Below are positions 22,758-30,755 of a stretch of 32,552 nt of DNA, one piece after another; the stretch's first letter is position 1; each line of letters starts with the position of its first letter. Source of the stretch: a virus; IMG/VR virus record IMGVR_UViG_3300049783_000750, positions 1-32,552 of that record. The stretch is one strand, 5' to 3'. The translations under genes were made by a program, and so were the position numbers. Under the pieces are notes generated by a model. That model saw only the letters and a program-made list of their open reading frames with translations, was not told the DNA's origin and made no database searches.

Positions 22758-23476
22758 TGGGTCTTACTGCACGCGACTTAGATGGAATGATCGAACAGGT
22801 GTTCGAAATTGATTCACATAGCAGTAAAATGGGCAGCGACTCGGGTATTGTTGTTATAAGTTTTACTGTAAGAGAAGAAGCGCCTGCGCAAGATCTCGTG
22901 GCATTCATCGAAAAAGGGTACAGCTTTGTTCTTGATGCTGATTGTTCCAGCGGTGAACAAGATGACGGAATGTATCGAGTATTTGTTGAGATAGAAAGAG
23001 ATCCCGGAGTTGTTGAACAAATTATGGAATTAATGGATGGTGTGTCGAAACTTTCAGGAAGAAATGACTTTGAATTCAGATACTATAAGAGTTTTGAAAG
23101 CCAGCCGGTGACTATAGAAGAATTGACAAACAGTATTCCTGTAGACCAAGAATCATACGAATCAGTTGTAACTGAAACAAATATGAATAACTTTAAGAAT
23201 TTCTTTAATAGAAGCTACTTAGACGAAGTAACTCTAACTGTCAATCAAGAACTTAGTATAAAAAAAGCGTTTGCTGATCCAGTTGTATTTAAAGTCAAAG
23301 GATTCGGCGAGAGTGTGCAAGTAGACAAGTCAATAACTGAGAGAATAAATGTAGATGCGTATGCTGAGCTATTGTTTTTAACAAAGTATATCGGCAACTA
23401 TAATATAACAAAGTTCGGCGAGCATACATTGACCTTTGAAAACAGTGGGCACATGCTGGTCTTAGAAAGACTGTAA
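22757..23476 (+). CDS. Unknown protein, coupled to the previous gene
   Basis: 239 aa, start overlapping the preceding stop by one base. Alpha/beta sequence with two apparent parts: residues 1-110 (GIVVISFTVREEAPAQDLVA, then FVEIERDPGVVEQIMELMDG) and residues 140-239 (NNFKNFFNRSYLDEVTLTVN, then ending HTLTFENSGHMLVLERL). No cysteine cluster, membrane segment or enzymatic motif is evident. Coupling suggests that it works with the 184-aa protein in a fixed ratio. Function unknown. Confidence 0.82.
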   Translation: MGLTARDLDGMIEQVFEIDSHSSKMGSDSGIVVISFTVREEAPAQDLVAFIEKGYSFVLDADCSSGEQDDGMYRVFVEIERDPGVVEQIMELMDGVSKLSGRNDFEFRYYKSFESQPVTIEELTNSIPVDQESYESVVTETNMNNFKNFFNRSYLDEVTLTVNQELSIKKAFADPVVFKVKGFGESVQVDKSITERINVDAYAELLFLTKYIGNYNITKFGEHTLTFENSGHMLVLERL

Positions 23477-23512
23477 AGTGATACTAGAAATAAATCAACA
23501 AGGAAACACACA

Positions 23513-24340
23513 ATGACTTTTAAATTTAAATTTGAAGAAAAGATGACCCTCGAATTGCTGCGCGGCAACAGCGAAGCTGATGACTGGCATGACGCGATGC
23601 ATGAGGTATTGCCGCTTTGGGACATTGATACAGTTAATCGAGTTGCAGGATTTATATCACAGTGTAGTCACGAATCGGTGAATTTTAACAAACTTTCTGA
23701 AAATATGAATTACAGTTCAAGTAGACTGAATGTGGTATTTCCAAAATATTTTAAAAGGGCAGGCCGCAACGCTGACCAATATCACCGCCGTCCTAGATCC
23801 ATTGCAAATGTAGTGTATGCAAATAGAATGGGCAATGGCGATGCAGCAAGCAATGACGGTTGGAACTTCAGAGGCGGAGGTCTATTACACCTTACTGGCA
23901 GAAACAACTATACTGCATTTGGCAAGGCTGTTAGAATGTCTCCAGAAGACGCTGCTGGATATGTAAGAACCAAAAAAGGTGCAGTTGATAGTGCATGCTG
24001 GTTCTGGGACGCGAATAATCTCAACAAATTTTGCGACAGTGGAGATGTTAGGCAGTTGTCAAAAACCATCAACGGTGGGTGGAATGGCCTAGCTGAAAGA
24101 ATAGAAAATTGGGATCACGCTATTGCTGTATTAAGTGGCAATGCCGCAGTATCATATCAAACAGTACGGGTCGGAAGCAGAGGTCCTACTGTTCGTGCAA
24201 TTCAAGAAGAACTTGAGATTACAGCAGATGGAGTATTTGGTCCAGGAACTGAAGCGCATTTAAAAGCATGGCAACGAAGTGCTGGGTTAGTAGCTGACGG
24301 AATTGCTGGTCCAAATACATTAGAAAAGCTATTAGGATAA
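23513..24340 (+). CDS. Endolysin: GH19 chitinase-like lysozyme with peptidoglycan-binding domain
   Basis: 275 aa, two domains. Residues 1-205 are a glycoside hydrolase 19-type domain: FISQCSHESVNF contains the likely catalytic Glu54, followed by ENMNYSSSRL, WNFRGGGLLHLTGRNNY (117-133) and INGGWNGLAERI. Residues 210-275 are a PG_binding_1 domain (VGSRGPTVRAIQEELEI, DGVFGPGTEAHLKAWQ, DGIAGPNTLEKLL). GH19 phage enzymes cleave the peptidoglycan glycan strand at lysis. There is no signal peptide, so it needs a holin. AAGGA lies upstream of the ATG. The spanin and holin-like genes follow directly, confirming a lysis cassette. Confidence 0.93.
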   Translation: MTFKFKFEEKMTLELLRGNSEADDWHDAMHEVLPLWDIDTVNRVAGFISQCSHESVNFNKLSENMNYSSSRLNVVFPKYFKRAGRNADQYHRRPRSIANVVYANRMGNGDAASNDGWNFRGGGLLHLTGRNNYTAFGKAVRMSPEDAAGYVRTKKGAVDSACWFWDANNLNKFCDSGDVRQLSKTINGGWNGLAERIENWDHAIAVLSGNAAVSYQTVRVGSRGPTVRAIQEELEITADGVFGPGTEAHLKAWQRSAGLVADGIAGPNTLEKLLG

Positions 24341-24344
24341 TTGT

Positions 24345-24800
24345 ATGAAGATAGCAGGTATATTAGTGATTGTTATTGCAGTACTGTGTGGAGGATTCTA
24401 CTGGTACTATCAGGATTCACAAAGTAGAATTGAAAATCTCACGGCTAACAATGCAACCTTGACAGTTGCCGTTGATTTAAGCGAAGCTGCTGTTGCATCA
24501 TTGCAGTCAGACTACGCAATTGTTCAGCAAGAAAGTCAGCGGGTCAATCGAGAGTTTGCAAATGTACGTAGACAAAATAGTATACTATCTCAAAAACTAA
24601 GCGAGTCAGATATTGGATTCCTTGCTGCAAACAGGCCTGAATTAATCGAAAGACTGATTAATCGAGGAACAGAAAATGCAGCAAGATGTTTTGAAATACT
24701 GTCTGGCGCAATTTTAACACAACAAGAAAGGAATGCAACTGATGCGACATCTTTTAATAATGAGTGTCCTTGGCTTTGGTCTAATGGCATGCAGCCCTAA
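24345..24800 (+). CDS. Inner-membrane spanin (Rz-like) candidate
   Basis: 151 aa. A single N-terminal membrane anchor (residues 3-22, AGILVIVIAVLCGGFYWYY) is followed by a long charged helical region with heptad character (ENLTANNATLTVAVDLSEAA, then QQESQRVNREFANVRRQN) and a C-terminal segment with two cysteines (ARCFEI and NNECPW). This is the topology of an i-spanin: N-in, periplasmic coiled coil. It starts 4 bases after the endolysin stop, and the lipoprotein gene is embedded in its 3' end in another frame, the classical Rz/Rz1 arrangement. Identified by topology and context rather than sequence family. Confidence 0.82.
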   Translation: MKIAGILVIVIAVLCGGFYWYYQDSQSRIENLTANNATLTVAVDLSEAAVASLQSDYAIVQQESQRVNREFANVRRQNSILSQKLSESDIGFLAANRPELIERLINRGTENAARCFEILSGAILTQQERNATDATSFNNECPWLWSNGMQP

Positions 24801-25119
24801 GCAAGAAGTTTTAGAAATTTCAACTACTCCTGTTGTTAGACCAACACTGATACTGCCAGAGGCTGACGAAGTGGTAGCGCGACCAGTTGAGTGGATTGTT
24901 ATTACACCTGATAACTTTGAAGAAAAGATAGCCGATCTTGCTGCATCAGGAGAAGCAATTGTAGTATTTGGCGTTACTAGTACCGGTTACGAAAATTTAA
25001 GTTTAAACTTATCGGACATACGAGCACTAGTTGAGCAGCAACAACAAATTATTGTAGCATACGACCGTTATTATAATCAATCTGTCAGGGCACTAGACGG
25101 AGCAGTAATAATAGATTAA
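24742..25119 (+). CDS. Outer-membrane spanin lipoprotein (Rz1-like) candidate
   Basis: 125 aa from the ATG at 24742, chosen because AAAGGA lies 9 bases upstream (the in-frame ATG at 24733 is too close to it). A lipoprotein signal MRHLLIMSVLGFGLMAC places the lipobox LMAC with Cys17 as the lipidated residue. The mature part is acidic and helical with LVEQQQQIIVAYDRYYNQ near the end. It overlaps the inner-spanin gene by 59 bases in another frame. The protein is longer and less proline-rich than lambda Rz1, so partnership with the preceding gene rests on order, overlap and lipobox. Two-gene spanins bridge both membranes to complete lysis of Gram-negative hosts. Confidence 0.82.
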   Translation: MRHLLIMSVLGFGLMACSPKQEVLEISTTPVVRPTLILPEADEVVARPVEWIVITPDNFEEKIADLAASGEAIVVFGVTSTGYENLSLNLSDIRALVEQQQQIIVAYDRYYNQSVRALDGAVIID

Positions 25120-25142
25120 TACCGGCATCTAGGAGGGTACCA

Positions 25143-25523
25143 ATGCCAAGAGAATTTCCAGAAGACACTAACAACACCCATTCTCATGCAAACGAGGATA
25201 ACACACATAACATCGATGTTGAAGATAGCGAAACTGGTGTTACACACAGAGTTAAACTAGACTTAGAAGTTAACGCTAGTACAAAGGACCATGGCAAAAA
25301 TCCTTACATTAAGTGGATACACATGGCTATTGCATTTGATGCATGGCGGCCATTTCCTCGATTGTTTATTGGTATATACATCTATATACTGTATACTACT
25401 ATTAACTGGTACTTGATATTACCAGAACCAACGCTGGAACAAAGTGGATTTGTTTCTATTATAGTAGGAGCAGGAGCTGCATGGTTTGGGCTATATGTCG
25501 GATCTGGCGGTCGACACAGATAA
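25143..25523 (+). CDS. Holin candidate with two membrane spans
   Basis: 126 aa. A hydrophilic, His/Asn/Asp-rich N-terminal 50 residues precede two predicted spans: RLFIGIYIYILYTTINWYLIL (about 73-93) and GFVSIIVGAGAAWFGLYVG (about 102-120), with a short basic end (GGRHR). The segment KWIHMAIAFDAWRPFPR before the first span is amphipathic. AGGAGGG precedes the ATG. Its place directly after endolysin and both spanins, and the two-span topology, make it the best holin in the window; no family motif proves this. Confidence 0.72.
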   Translation: MPREFPEDTNNTHSHANEDNTHNIDVEDSETGVTHRVKLDLEVNASTKDHGKNPYIKWIHMAIAFDAWRPFPRLFIGIYIYILYTTINWYLILPEPTLEQSGFVSIIVGAGAAWFGLYVGSGGRHR

Positions 25524-25541
25524 CCTTCAATAAGTATATGC

Positions 25542-26342
25542 ATGAGCAACCATTACAGCATTCTAGGCGTTTCTAATACAGCAAGTCAAGACCAAATCAA
25601 GCAAGCGTATCGCAAGCTTGCCAAGCAGCACCATCCCGACACCGGCGGCGACGAAACAAAATTCAAAGAAGTTAACGCAGCATACCAGACGTTGAAAGAT
25701 GAAAACAAACGGCAAGAGTACGACCAGCCTGCACAAAAAATGAACATTAACCCTACTGACTTTGAGGATATGTTTTCGTCATTTTTTAATCAGAATAATT
25801 TACATCGGCGCAACAAGGATATTAAAATTGCAGTTACTATTACTTTAGAAGAAGTAGCAACTGGCAAAGAAATAATAGCAAAGTATATACTAGCAGACGG
25901 GCAACATGCAACTGCAACTATTAAGATTCACGCAGGTGCCGAAAACGGTGAAGCAATTAGATATAAAGGGCTTGGGGATAATGCTGCTAGTCAAATACCA
26001 CGTGGAGACTTGCTGGTATTTATAAATGTATTGCAGCATAAACAGTTTGACAGAGACAAAAATCACCTGTATACTACTTATGACATCAGTGTGATTGACC
26101 TTATATTGGGTAGAAAAATAAATGTTCAAACGTTATTAGGCCATAACATTGCAGTTAACATACCCAAGGGCACACAACCAGGTACTATTATGAGTGTAAC
26201 AGGTCACGGGCTACCTAACCCTAGATCAGGCATCAATGGAAACTTCCATATTGTACTAAAAGGAAAAGTGCCTACGCTACTTGACGACAATATTTTAACA
26301 AGGATTAAAGATATAAATGATGATATTAATAAAAGCGCCTAG
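25542..26342 (+). CDS. DnaJ/CbpA-like cochaperone
   Basis: 266 aa. An N-terminal J domain (HYSILGVSNTASQDQIKQAY, HPD at residues 31-33, ending near QEYDQPA) is followed directly by two C-terminal substrate-binding beta domains (IKIAVTITLEEVATGKEI, GLGDNAASQIPRGDLLVFIN, VNIPKGTQPGTIMSVTGHGL). The Gly/Phe-rich linker is very short (FSSFFNQNN) and there is no zinc-binding domain, so it is closer to CbpA (type II) than to DnaJ. The HPD motif implies that it can stimulate host DnaK. It overlaps the deformylase gene by 26 bases, beginning a three-gene protein-handling cassette. The start has no strong ribosome-binding site. Confidence 0.92.
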   Translation: MSNHYSILGVSNTASQDQIKQAYRKLAKQHHPDTGGDETKFKEVNAAYQTLKDENKRQEYDQPAQKMNINPTDFEDMFSSFFNQNNLHRRNKDIKIAVTITLEEVATGKEIIAKYILADGQHATATIKIHAGAENGEAIRYKGLGDNAASQIPRGDLLVFINVLQHKQFDRDKNHLYTTYDISVIDLILGRKINVQTLLGHNIAVNIPKGTQPGTIMSVTGHGLPNPRSGINGNFHIVLKGKVPTLLDDNILTRIKDINDDINKSA

Positions 26343-26832
26343 TATACTACTTGAGGAGCCAGTGCTGCCGTTTAACATTGATCAAATGGACCCAGTGCCT
26401 ATTGCGCTGGATATGATAGACTTGATGAATGTAGAAAGCGGATTAGGGTTAAGTGCTAACCAAGTAGGACTAAACGCTCAGATATTTGTTATGAAAGCAA
26501 TACTCAATAAAACGTTTGGCTCACCACTGGTAGTGATGAATCCGCACATTAAAAGTATTAGTAACAACCGAGAAGCAAGCATCGAAGGATGTCTAAGCCA
26601 TCCAGGATTATACTTAAAAGTCAAAAGACCAACAAGTATTGTAGTGGAATTTGAGACGTTGACAGATGACTACAAGTCTGTTATAAATGTAGAGACCAAG
26701 TTTGATGACATTGATGCCCGAGTGTTCCTACACGAATACGATCACTTACACGGCATCCAATTTATTAATAGAGTCAGTAAACTTAAACTAACAATGGCTG
26801 AAAAGCGTAGAAAAAAGAAGGAACACGTATGA
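26317..26832 (+). CDS. def: Peptide deformylase
   Basis: 171 aa, all three family motifs intact: GLGLSANQVGL (residues 42-52), EGCLSHPG (90-97) with the metal-binding Cys92, and HEYDHLHG (139-146) with both metal-binding His and the catalytic Glu140. The enzyme removes formyl groups from N-terminal Met of new proteins. Unlike many short phage deformylases it has a C-terminal extension, ending in a basic tail (AEKRRKKKEHV). The start (ATG at 26317 or 26320) lies 26 bases within dnaJ and the stop overlaps clpA by 4 bases, so all three are probably translationally coupled. It may speed maturation of phage proteins; that is inference. Confidence 0.94.
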   Translation: MMILIKAPSILLEEPVLPFNIDQMDPVPIALDMIDLMNVESGLGLSANQVGLNAQIFVMKAILNKTFGSPLVVMNPHIKSISNNREASIEGCLSHPGLYLKVKRPTSIVVEFETLTDDYKSVINVETKFDDIDARVFLHEYDHLHGIQFINRVSKLKLTMAEKRRKKKEHV

Positions 26833-29090
26833 TTGACCCAAGTGACGCGTTAAAGAAAGTATTTGATCAAGCAGTAAAGACTGCGACATGGCATCAACAC
26901 GAGTATGTGACATTAGAGCATCTGCTTAGTGCAATGTTAGACGACAAAGAATTTAGACTTATCATTGAGGAATTTACTAAAGAATCGACTCGAGACGGCA
27001 TGAAGATTAACCTAGACGACTATGTTAGCACCAAGCTCAGCGATATTAAGACCGACGAAAAAAACTTTAAACCTAAAAAGACACAGACAGTAGAGCGTGT
27101 ACTAAATCGTGCATTTGCGCAAATATTGTTTCAAGGTCGTGACCAGATTGAAGTAGTCGATGTGTTTATTAGTGTGCTGACCGAAAAACGGTCTTATGCA
27201 TACTTCGTTACACAACAAGCAGAGATTGACAAAGAGAAATTTCTGTCTCATATTGGCAAGGATGATGCATTAACCAGTGATGGCGGCATTGCTGACGAAG
27301 ATGCAGGATCTGCCAACAAAGCACTTAAAGCATTTACAGCAGACCTTAATCAAGAAGTGATAGACGGGAAGATCGATCCTGTTATTGGACGCACTGACGA
27401 AATTGAGCAAGTTGCACTAGCACTAGGTCGCCGAAGCAAAAGCAACGTGTTACTAGTCGGCGACCCGGGTGTGGGTAAAACTGCCATTGCCGAAGGGCTT
27501 GCATGGCGTATTCAAAACGGCGACGTTCCAAAATTCTTGCTAGACTACAAGGTATTCAGCTTGGATATTGGGTCAATGCTTGCAGGATCCAAGTACCGAG
27601 GCGATTTTGAAGAACGCTTTAAGCTTGTGCTTTCGGCATTGCAGAAAAAAGGCAAGACTATTATGTTTATTGACGAAGCACACATGATTAGTGGTGCCGG
27701 GTCAGGTGGACAGAATAGCGCAAATGACCTTGCTAACATGCTCAAGCCAGCACTTAGCAAAGGCAACATCAAAGTCGTTGCTTCGACAACCTGGGAAGAG
27801 TATCGCAAGTACTTTGAAAAAGACCGCGCGTTAATGCGTCGTTTCCAAAGAGTTGGAGTTGAAGAACCATCTGAGCAAATGTCAGTGGATATCCTCAAAG
27901 GTATCCGCAAGTACTACGAAGACTTTCACAATGTTACAATTACAGATGAAGCAATCGACGAAGCTGTAAAGCTAAGTGTTAAATACCAGCCAGATAAGAA
28001 ACTTCCAGACAAAGCAATTGACCTAATTGATATTGCGTGTTCTCGCTTTAAAGTAAATGAGCAAGAGGAAGAGTGTGTTGTACATGCAGAAAACGTGCAA
28101 TCCGAACTTGCAAAGCTTGTTAACATTCCCGAAGATCGCATTGCTGAAAAAGAAACATCGAATCTTGTACACCTTGAGGACAATCTCAAAGGCAGTGTAT
28201 ACGGTCAGGATGAAGCAATTGAAAGCATTGTTGACAAGATTCTTGTTAGCCAAGCTGGACTGAAGCCCGACGACAAGCCAGTTGGTAGCTTTGTGTTTAT
28301 GGGGCCGACTGGTACTGGTAAAACAGAAACTGCAAAGCAACTTGCACACCACCTTGGTGTAAAGCTTGTGCGGTTTGACATGTCAGAATACCAAGAGAAA
28401 CACAGCCTTTCCAAGTTTATTGGATCGCCTCCGGGCTATGTTGGGTTTGATGACAATGCTGGACAATTAATTGTAAAGCTACAAGAAAATCCTAATTGTG
28501 TTCTGTTGCTAGACGAGATTGAAAAGGCACACCCAGATGTTACATCTGTGTTGCTTCAGCTTATGGACAATGGCAAAGTAACAGGATCCAACGGCAAAGA
28601 GGCGGATGCACGCAACTGTGTGCTGATTCTTACCACCAACCTTGGTGCAAAGGAAGCCGAGAAGAACAGCATTGGCTTTGGCGACAGTCTTGAAAGAGAA
28701 TACGACAATACCGAGATGACAAAATTCTTTTCGCCTGAATTCCGAAATAGACTCGACGGCACAATTACATTTGCCAAACTAGGCAAGCCAGTTATGTTGA
28801 AAATTGTTGGCAAGTTTCTTGGAGAACTCAGGAAGCAAGTAGAGGACAAAGGCATTGCCGTTACTGTCTCCAACGAGGCGCTGGACTATCTTGTTGACAA
28901 GGGTTTCGACCCAACAATGGGAGCAAGACCGTTGCAACGTGTAATCGACAAAGACATCAAGCGTCCGCTTTCGAGGATGATGTTGTTTGGCGATCTCAAG
29001 AACGGCGGAACTGTTAACATTGGCGTTGCTGATGGTAAGATCGATATTAAGGTAACTGTGCATGAGCAATCTGAAACTACTGGAGTCTAA
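26829..29090 (+). CDS. clpA: ClpA-like AAA+ unfoldase
   Basis: 753 aa, close to bacterial ClpA length (about 758). An N-domain with two Clp_N repeats (residues 1-140), then AAA1 with Walker A GDPGVGKT (211-218) and Walker B MFIDEA, and AAA2 with Walker A GPTGTGKT (492-499), Walker B LLLDEIE and FSPEFRNRLD. The coiled-coil middle domain of ClpB is absent, so it is a protease partner type, not a disaggregase. The ClpP-docking tripeptide IGF is present at 615-617, the same place as in ClpA. No clpP is seen in the window, so it would have to dock on host ClpP. Stop overlaps the next gene by 29 bases. Confidence 0.94.
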   Translation: MIDPSDALKKVFDQAVKTATWHQHEYVTLEHLLSAMLDDKEFRLIIEEFTKESTRDGMKINLDDYVSTKLSDIKTDEKNFKPKKTQTVERVLNRAFAQILFQGRDQIEVVDVFISVLTEKRSYAYFVTQQAEIDKEKFLSHIGKDDALTSDGGIADEDAGSANKALKAFTADLNQEVIDGKIDPVIGRTDEIEQVALALGRRSKSNVLLVGDPGVGKTAIAEGLAWRIQNGDVPKFLLDYKVFSLDIGSMLAGSKYRGDFEERFKLVLSALQKKGKTIMFIDEAHMISGAGSGGQNSANDLANMLKPALSKGNIKVVASTTWEEYRKYFEKDRALMRRFQRVGVEEPSEQMSVDILKGIRKYYEDFHNVTITDEAIDEAVKLSVKYQPDKKLPDKAIDLIDIACSRFKVNEQEEECVVHAENVQSELAKLVNIPEDRIAEKETSNLVHLEDNLKGSVYGQDEAIESIVDKILVSQAGLKPDDKPVGSFVFMGPTGTGKTETAKQLAHHLGVKLVRFDMSEYQEKHSLSKFIGSPPGYVGFDDNAGQLIVKLQENPNCVLLLDEIEKAHPDVTSVLLQLMDNGKVTGSNGKEADARNCVLILTTNLGAKEAEKNSIGFGDSLEREYDNTEMTKFFSPEFRNRLDGTITFAKLGKPVMLKIVGKFLGELRKQVEDKGIAVTVSNEALDYLVDKGFDPTMGARPLQRVIDKDIKRPLSRMMLFGDLKNGGTVNIGVADGKIDIKVTVHEQSETTGV

Positions 29091-29763
29091 GAAGTTACAC
29101 TACAAAAAGTATCTTTATAAACTAAAAGTTTCAAATCCCATTGCAAATATCTTTAGGACAGAAAGACAACGCGGTGGAAACTTGGAGTTTGCAAGGAGCG
29201 AATTAGACAAGTATTATAATTTGTACAATGAAGGGTCACCGTTAGTTTGTTATCGTTTTAGAACATCAACTCCGGTAGACTTTAAATTCGTCGAAGAAGC
29301 TAACGAAATATACAATATACTCCTCAGCGCATCAGGATACCTGATGCGCTGCGAACATAAGACTATGATAATCTATTCCAATGACAAGAAATTATTAGTT
29401 AGCATAAGTAAAAAAATACACAGCGGAGAAGTTGAATTTTGGGAACCCGACAAGGCTGTTGTCAAATTTTTAACAAGCAACGCAAATACAATCATTGTTG
29501 ATAAACCTACAGATTTTCCTTATAAGATAACACTCGGACGAGAACCCGGATCTCCACAGCTTGCCAATTGGATCGTCAACAACACCGACAAGGTTAAGAT
29601 AGGGCCAGTGTTACTTGACAATTTGCACAAGACTGTAAAATGGATACAAGGACAATATTTCTACGTTAGAGACGAACATGTTATCTTTCTACTTCAGATA
29701 ATGATTAGTACAAACATAAGCAGAATAGATAAGTTAGTATACAAAGGCGATATAGATAAATAG
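29062..29763 (+). CDS. Unknown protein overlapping the end of clpA
   Basis: 233 aa, beginning 29 bases inside clpA. It is basic, with a KKLHYKKYLYKLKVSNPIAN start and alpha/beta sequence after that (TSTPVDFKFVEEANEI, then KKLLVSISKKIHSGEVEFW, then YKITLGREPGSPQLANWI). No motif or membrane segment is recognised. Its reading frame contains the perfect 12-bp inverted repeat at 29325-29351. Coupled to clpA by overlap, but the contents do not suggest a Clp adaptor with confidence. Function unknown. Confidence 0.82.
   Translation: MSNLKLLESKKLHYKKYLYKLKVSNPIANIFRTERQRGGNLEFARSELDKYYNLYNEGSPLVCYRFRTSTPVDFKFVEEANEIYNILLSASGYLMRCEHKTMIIYSNDKKLLVSISKKIHSGEVEFWEPDKAVVKFLTSNANTIIVDKPTDFPYKITLGREPGSPQLANWIVNNTDKVKIGPVLLDNLHKTVKWIQGQYFYVRDEHVIFLLQIMISTNISRIDKLVYKGDIDK
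29325..29351. repeat. Perfect 12-bp inverted repeat within a gene
   Basis: CAGCGCATCAGG (29325-29336) and CCTGATGCGCTG (29340-29351) are exact reverse complements separated by ATA. The G+C content is higher than in the flanking sequence and no T-run follows. Confidence 0.8.
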
Positions 29764-29767
29764 TTAT

Positions 29768-30130
29768 ATGTCGAATAGTAAAATCATATTATCTGGACAA
29801 TCATATCTTGGGGATAGCAGTCCCCAGGATATCTTTGGTGAACCATACAAGGGCGACGGCTTCTACGGAAGATCCGACGGAATACATACTGTACAATACA
29901 GCGTAGTAGGACTGATAGGGACTGTTGCAATGCAAGCAACACTAGAAACCAATCCTGTAGAAGCTGACTGGTTTGTAGTTTCTGAATCAACTCATACTAG
30001 CTTATCCACTGATAGCAACGAAAGTGATGGGTCTTATATTAAGAACTTCACAGGAAACTATGTTTGGGTAAGAGCAACAATAAACAACTGGACCGACGGC
30101 ACAGTATCAAGCATACTACTAAATCATTAA
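29768..30130 (+). CDS. Small beta-rich protein, possible virion component
   Basis: 120 aa, beta-type sequence with little charge: KIILSGQSYLGDSSPQDIFG, then FYGRSDGIHTVQYSVVG, then FTGNYVWVRATINNWTDGTV and a terminal LLNH. The composition and alternating Thr/Val pattern resemble phage virion decoration or tail-fold proteins, but no family is recognised. It begins 4 bases after the previous stop. A GATAAATA string at 29755-29762 spans the previous stop codon and lies too close to the ATG to be a convincing promoter. A stable hairpin (29803-29832) lies near the start of its message. Confidence 0.78.
   Translation: MSNSKIILSGQSYLGDSSPQDIFGEPYKGDGFYGRSDGIHTVQYSVVGLIGTVAMQATLETNPVEADWFVVSESTHTSLSTDSNESDGSYIKNFTGNYVWVRATINNWTDGTVSSILLNH
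29803..29832. repeat. 12-bp inverted repeat near the start of a gene
   Basis: ATATCTTGGGGA (29803-29814) and TCCCCAGGATAT (29821-29832) form a 12-bp stem with one G-T pair and the loop TAGCAG, 35 bases into the coding sequence. It is a possible message-level control or stabilising structure. Confidence 0.65.
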
Positions 30131-30138
30131 GGCGTAAC

Positions 30139-30411
30139 ATGGATAACTTTATAAGCATAATTTGGAAAGACGGAATATTAGACGAAAGGACAATTGCCGA
30201 ATCAATTGTAAATTTAGCAAATGTACCACTAACCGAAGATGAATTTGATTGCGTGCTTGGAGAAAGTGAAGACGGGGAAAACGTATGGCGCATTGCAATA
30301 AGCGAAGCGCTTGGAGACGAAGAAAGTCACAAACTTGCAGAAGCAATTGCAGAAAAATTGTTTGACTCCGGTCTGGTAAATTTTGATATAGAAATCAGCG
30401 CAAAGGAATAA
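30139..30411 (+). CDS. Small acidic unknown protein
   Basis: 90 aa from the ATG at 30139 (an in-frame ATG at 30064 lies inside the previous gene and is rejected). Strongly acidic and helical: WKDGILDERTIAESIVNLAN, then LTEDEFDCVLGESEDGEN and EALGDEESHKLAEAIAEKL. No motif recognised. AAGGCG lies upstream. Followed after 2 bases by the next gene. Confidence 0.72.
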   Translation: MDNFISIIWKDGILDERTIAESIVNLANVPLTEDEFDCVLGESEDGENVWRIAISEALGDEESHKLAEAIAEKLFDSGLVNFDIEISAKE

Positions 30412-30413
30412 CT

Positions 30414-30755
30414 ATGAAAATTAATGAAATTGAAGACATTTCCGACCTTGATCCTAATGCGCCGTTGCCGTGGAACATGGTAGATGACCTAATTTCCTAT
30501 ATGAAAAATGAATCTGGATTTTATAGAAAATATCTATACCCGCTTTTACTAGACGTACAAGAAGCAGTAGCAAATGGCGGCAAGTATAATAAAAAAGATT
30601 TTATTCCAATCATTGATATTGCAATCAAACAATACGTTAAAAAGTTTGATATCAATCGTAGACCCGAAACTGTGATGTCTCCGGCAGATAAAATGGAATG
30701 TGTTGACAAACTACTAGCAGACGAAGTAGAAAATTTACAAGCTGGAGAGTACTAA
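30414..30755 (+). CDS. Small unknown protein with MKI-type N-terminus
   Basis: 113 aa. It begins MKINEIEDISDLDPNAPLPW, then a helical body (LLLDVQEAVANGGKYNKKDF, then ADKMECVDKLLADEVEN). The N-terminal MKIxEI resembles the short leader peptides of genes further along (31971, 32230), but it lacks a clear cleavage-type IxE|A site at the same distance. AAGGA lies 4-8 bases before the ATG. The stop overlaps the next start by one base. Confidence 0.75.
   Translation: MKINEIEDISDLDPNAPLPWNMVDDLISYMKNESGFYRKYLYPLLLDVQEAVANGGKYNKKDFIPIIDIAIKQYVKKFDINRRPETVMSPADKMECVDKLLADEVENLQAGEY

Noticed and set aside
29755-29762. GATAAATA as a late promoter for the gene at 29768.
   Set aside because: It covers the previous stop codon and ends 5 bases before the ATG, leaving no room for a leader; it is more likely chance.
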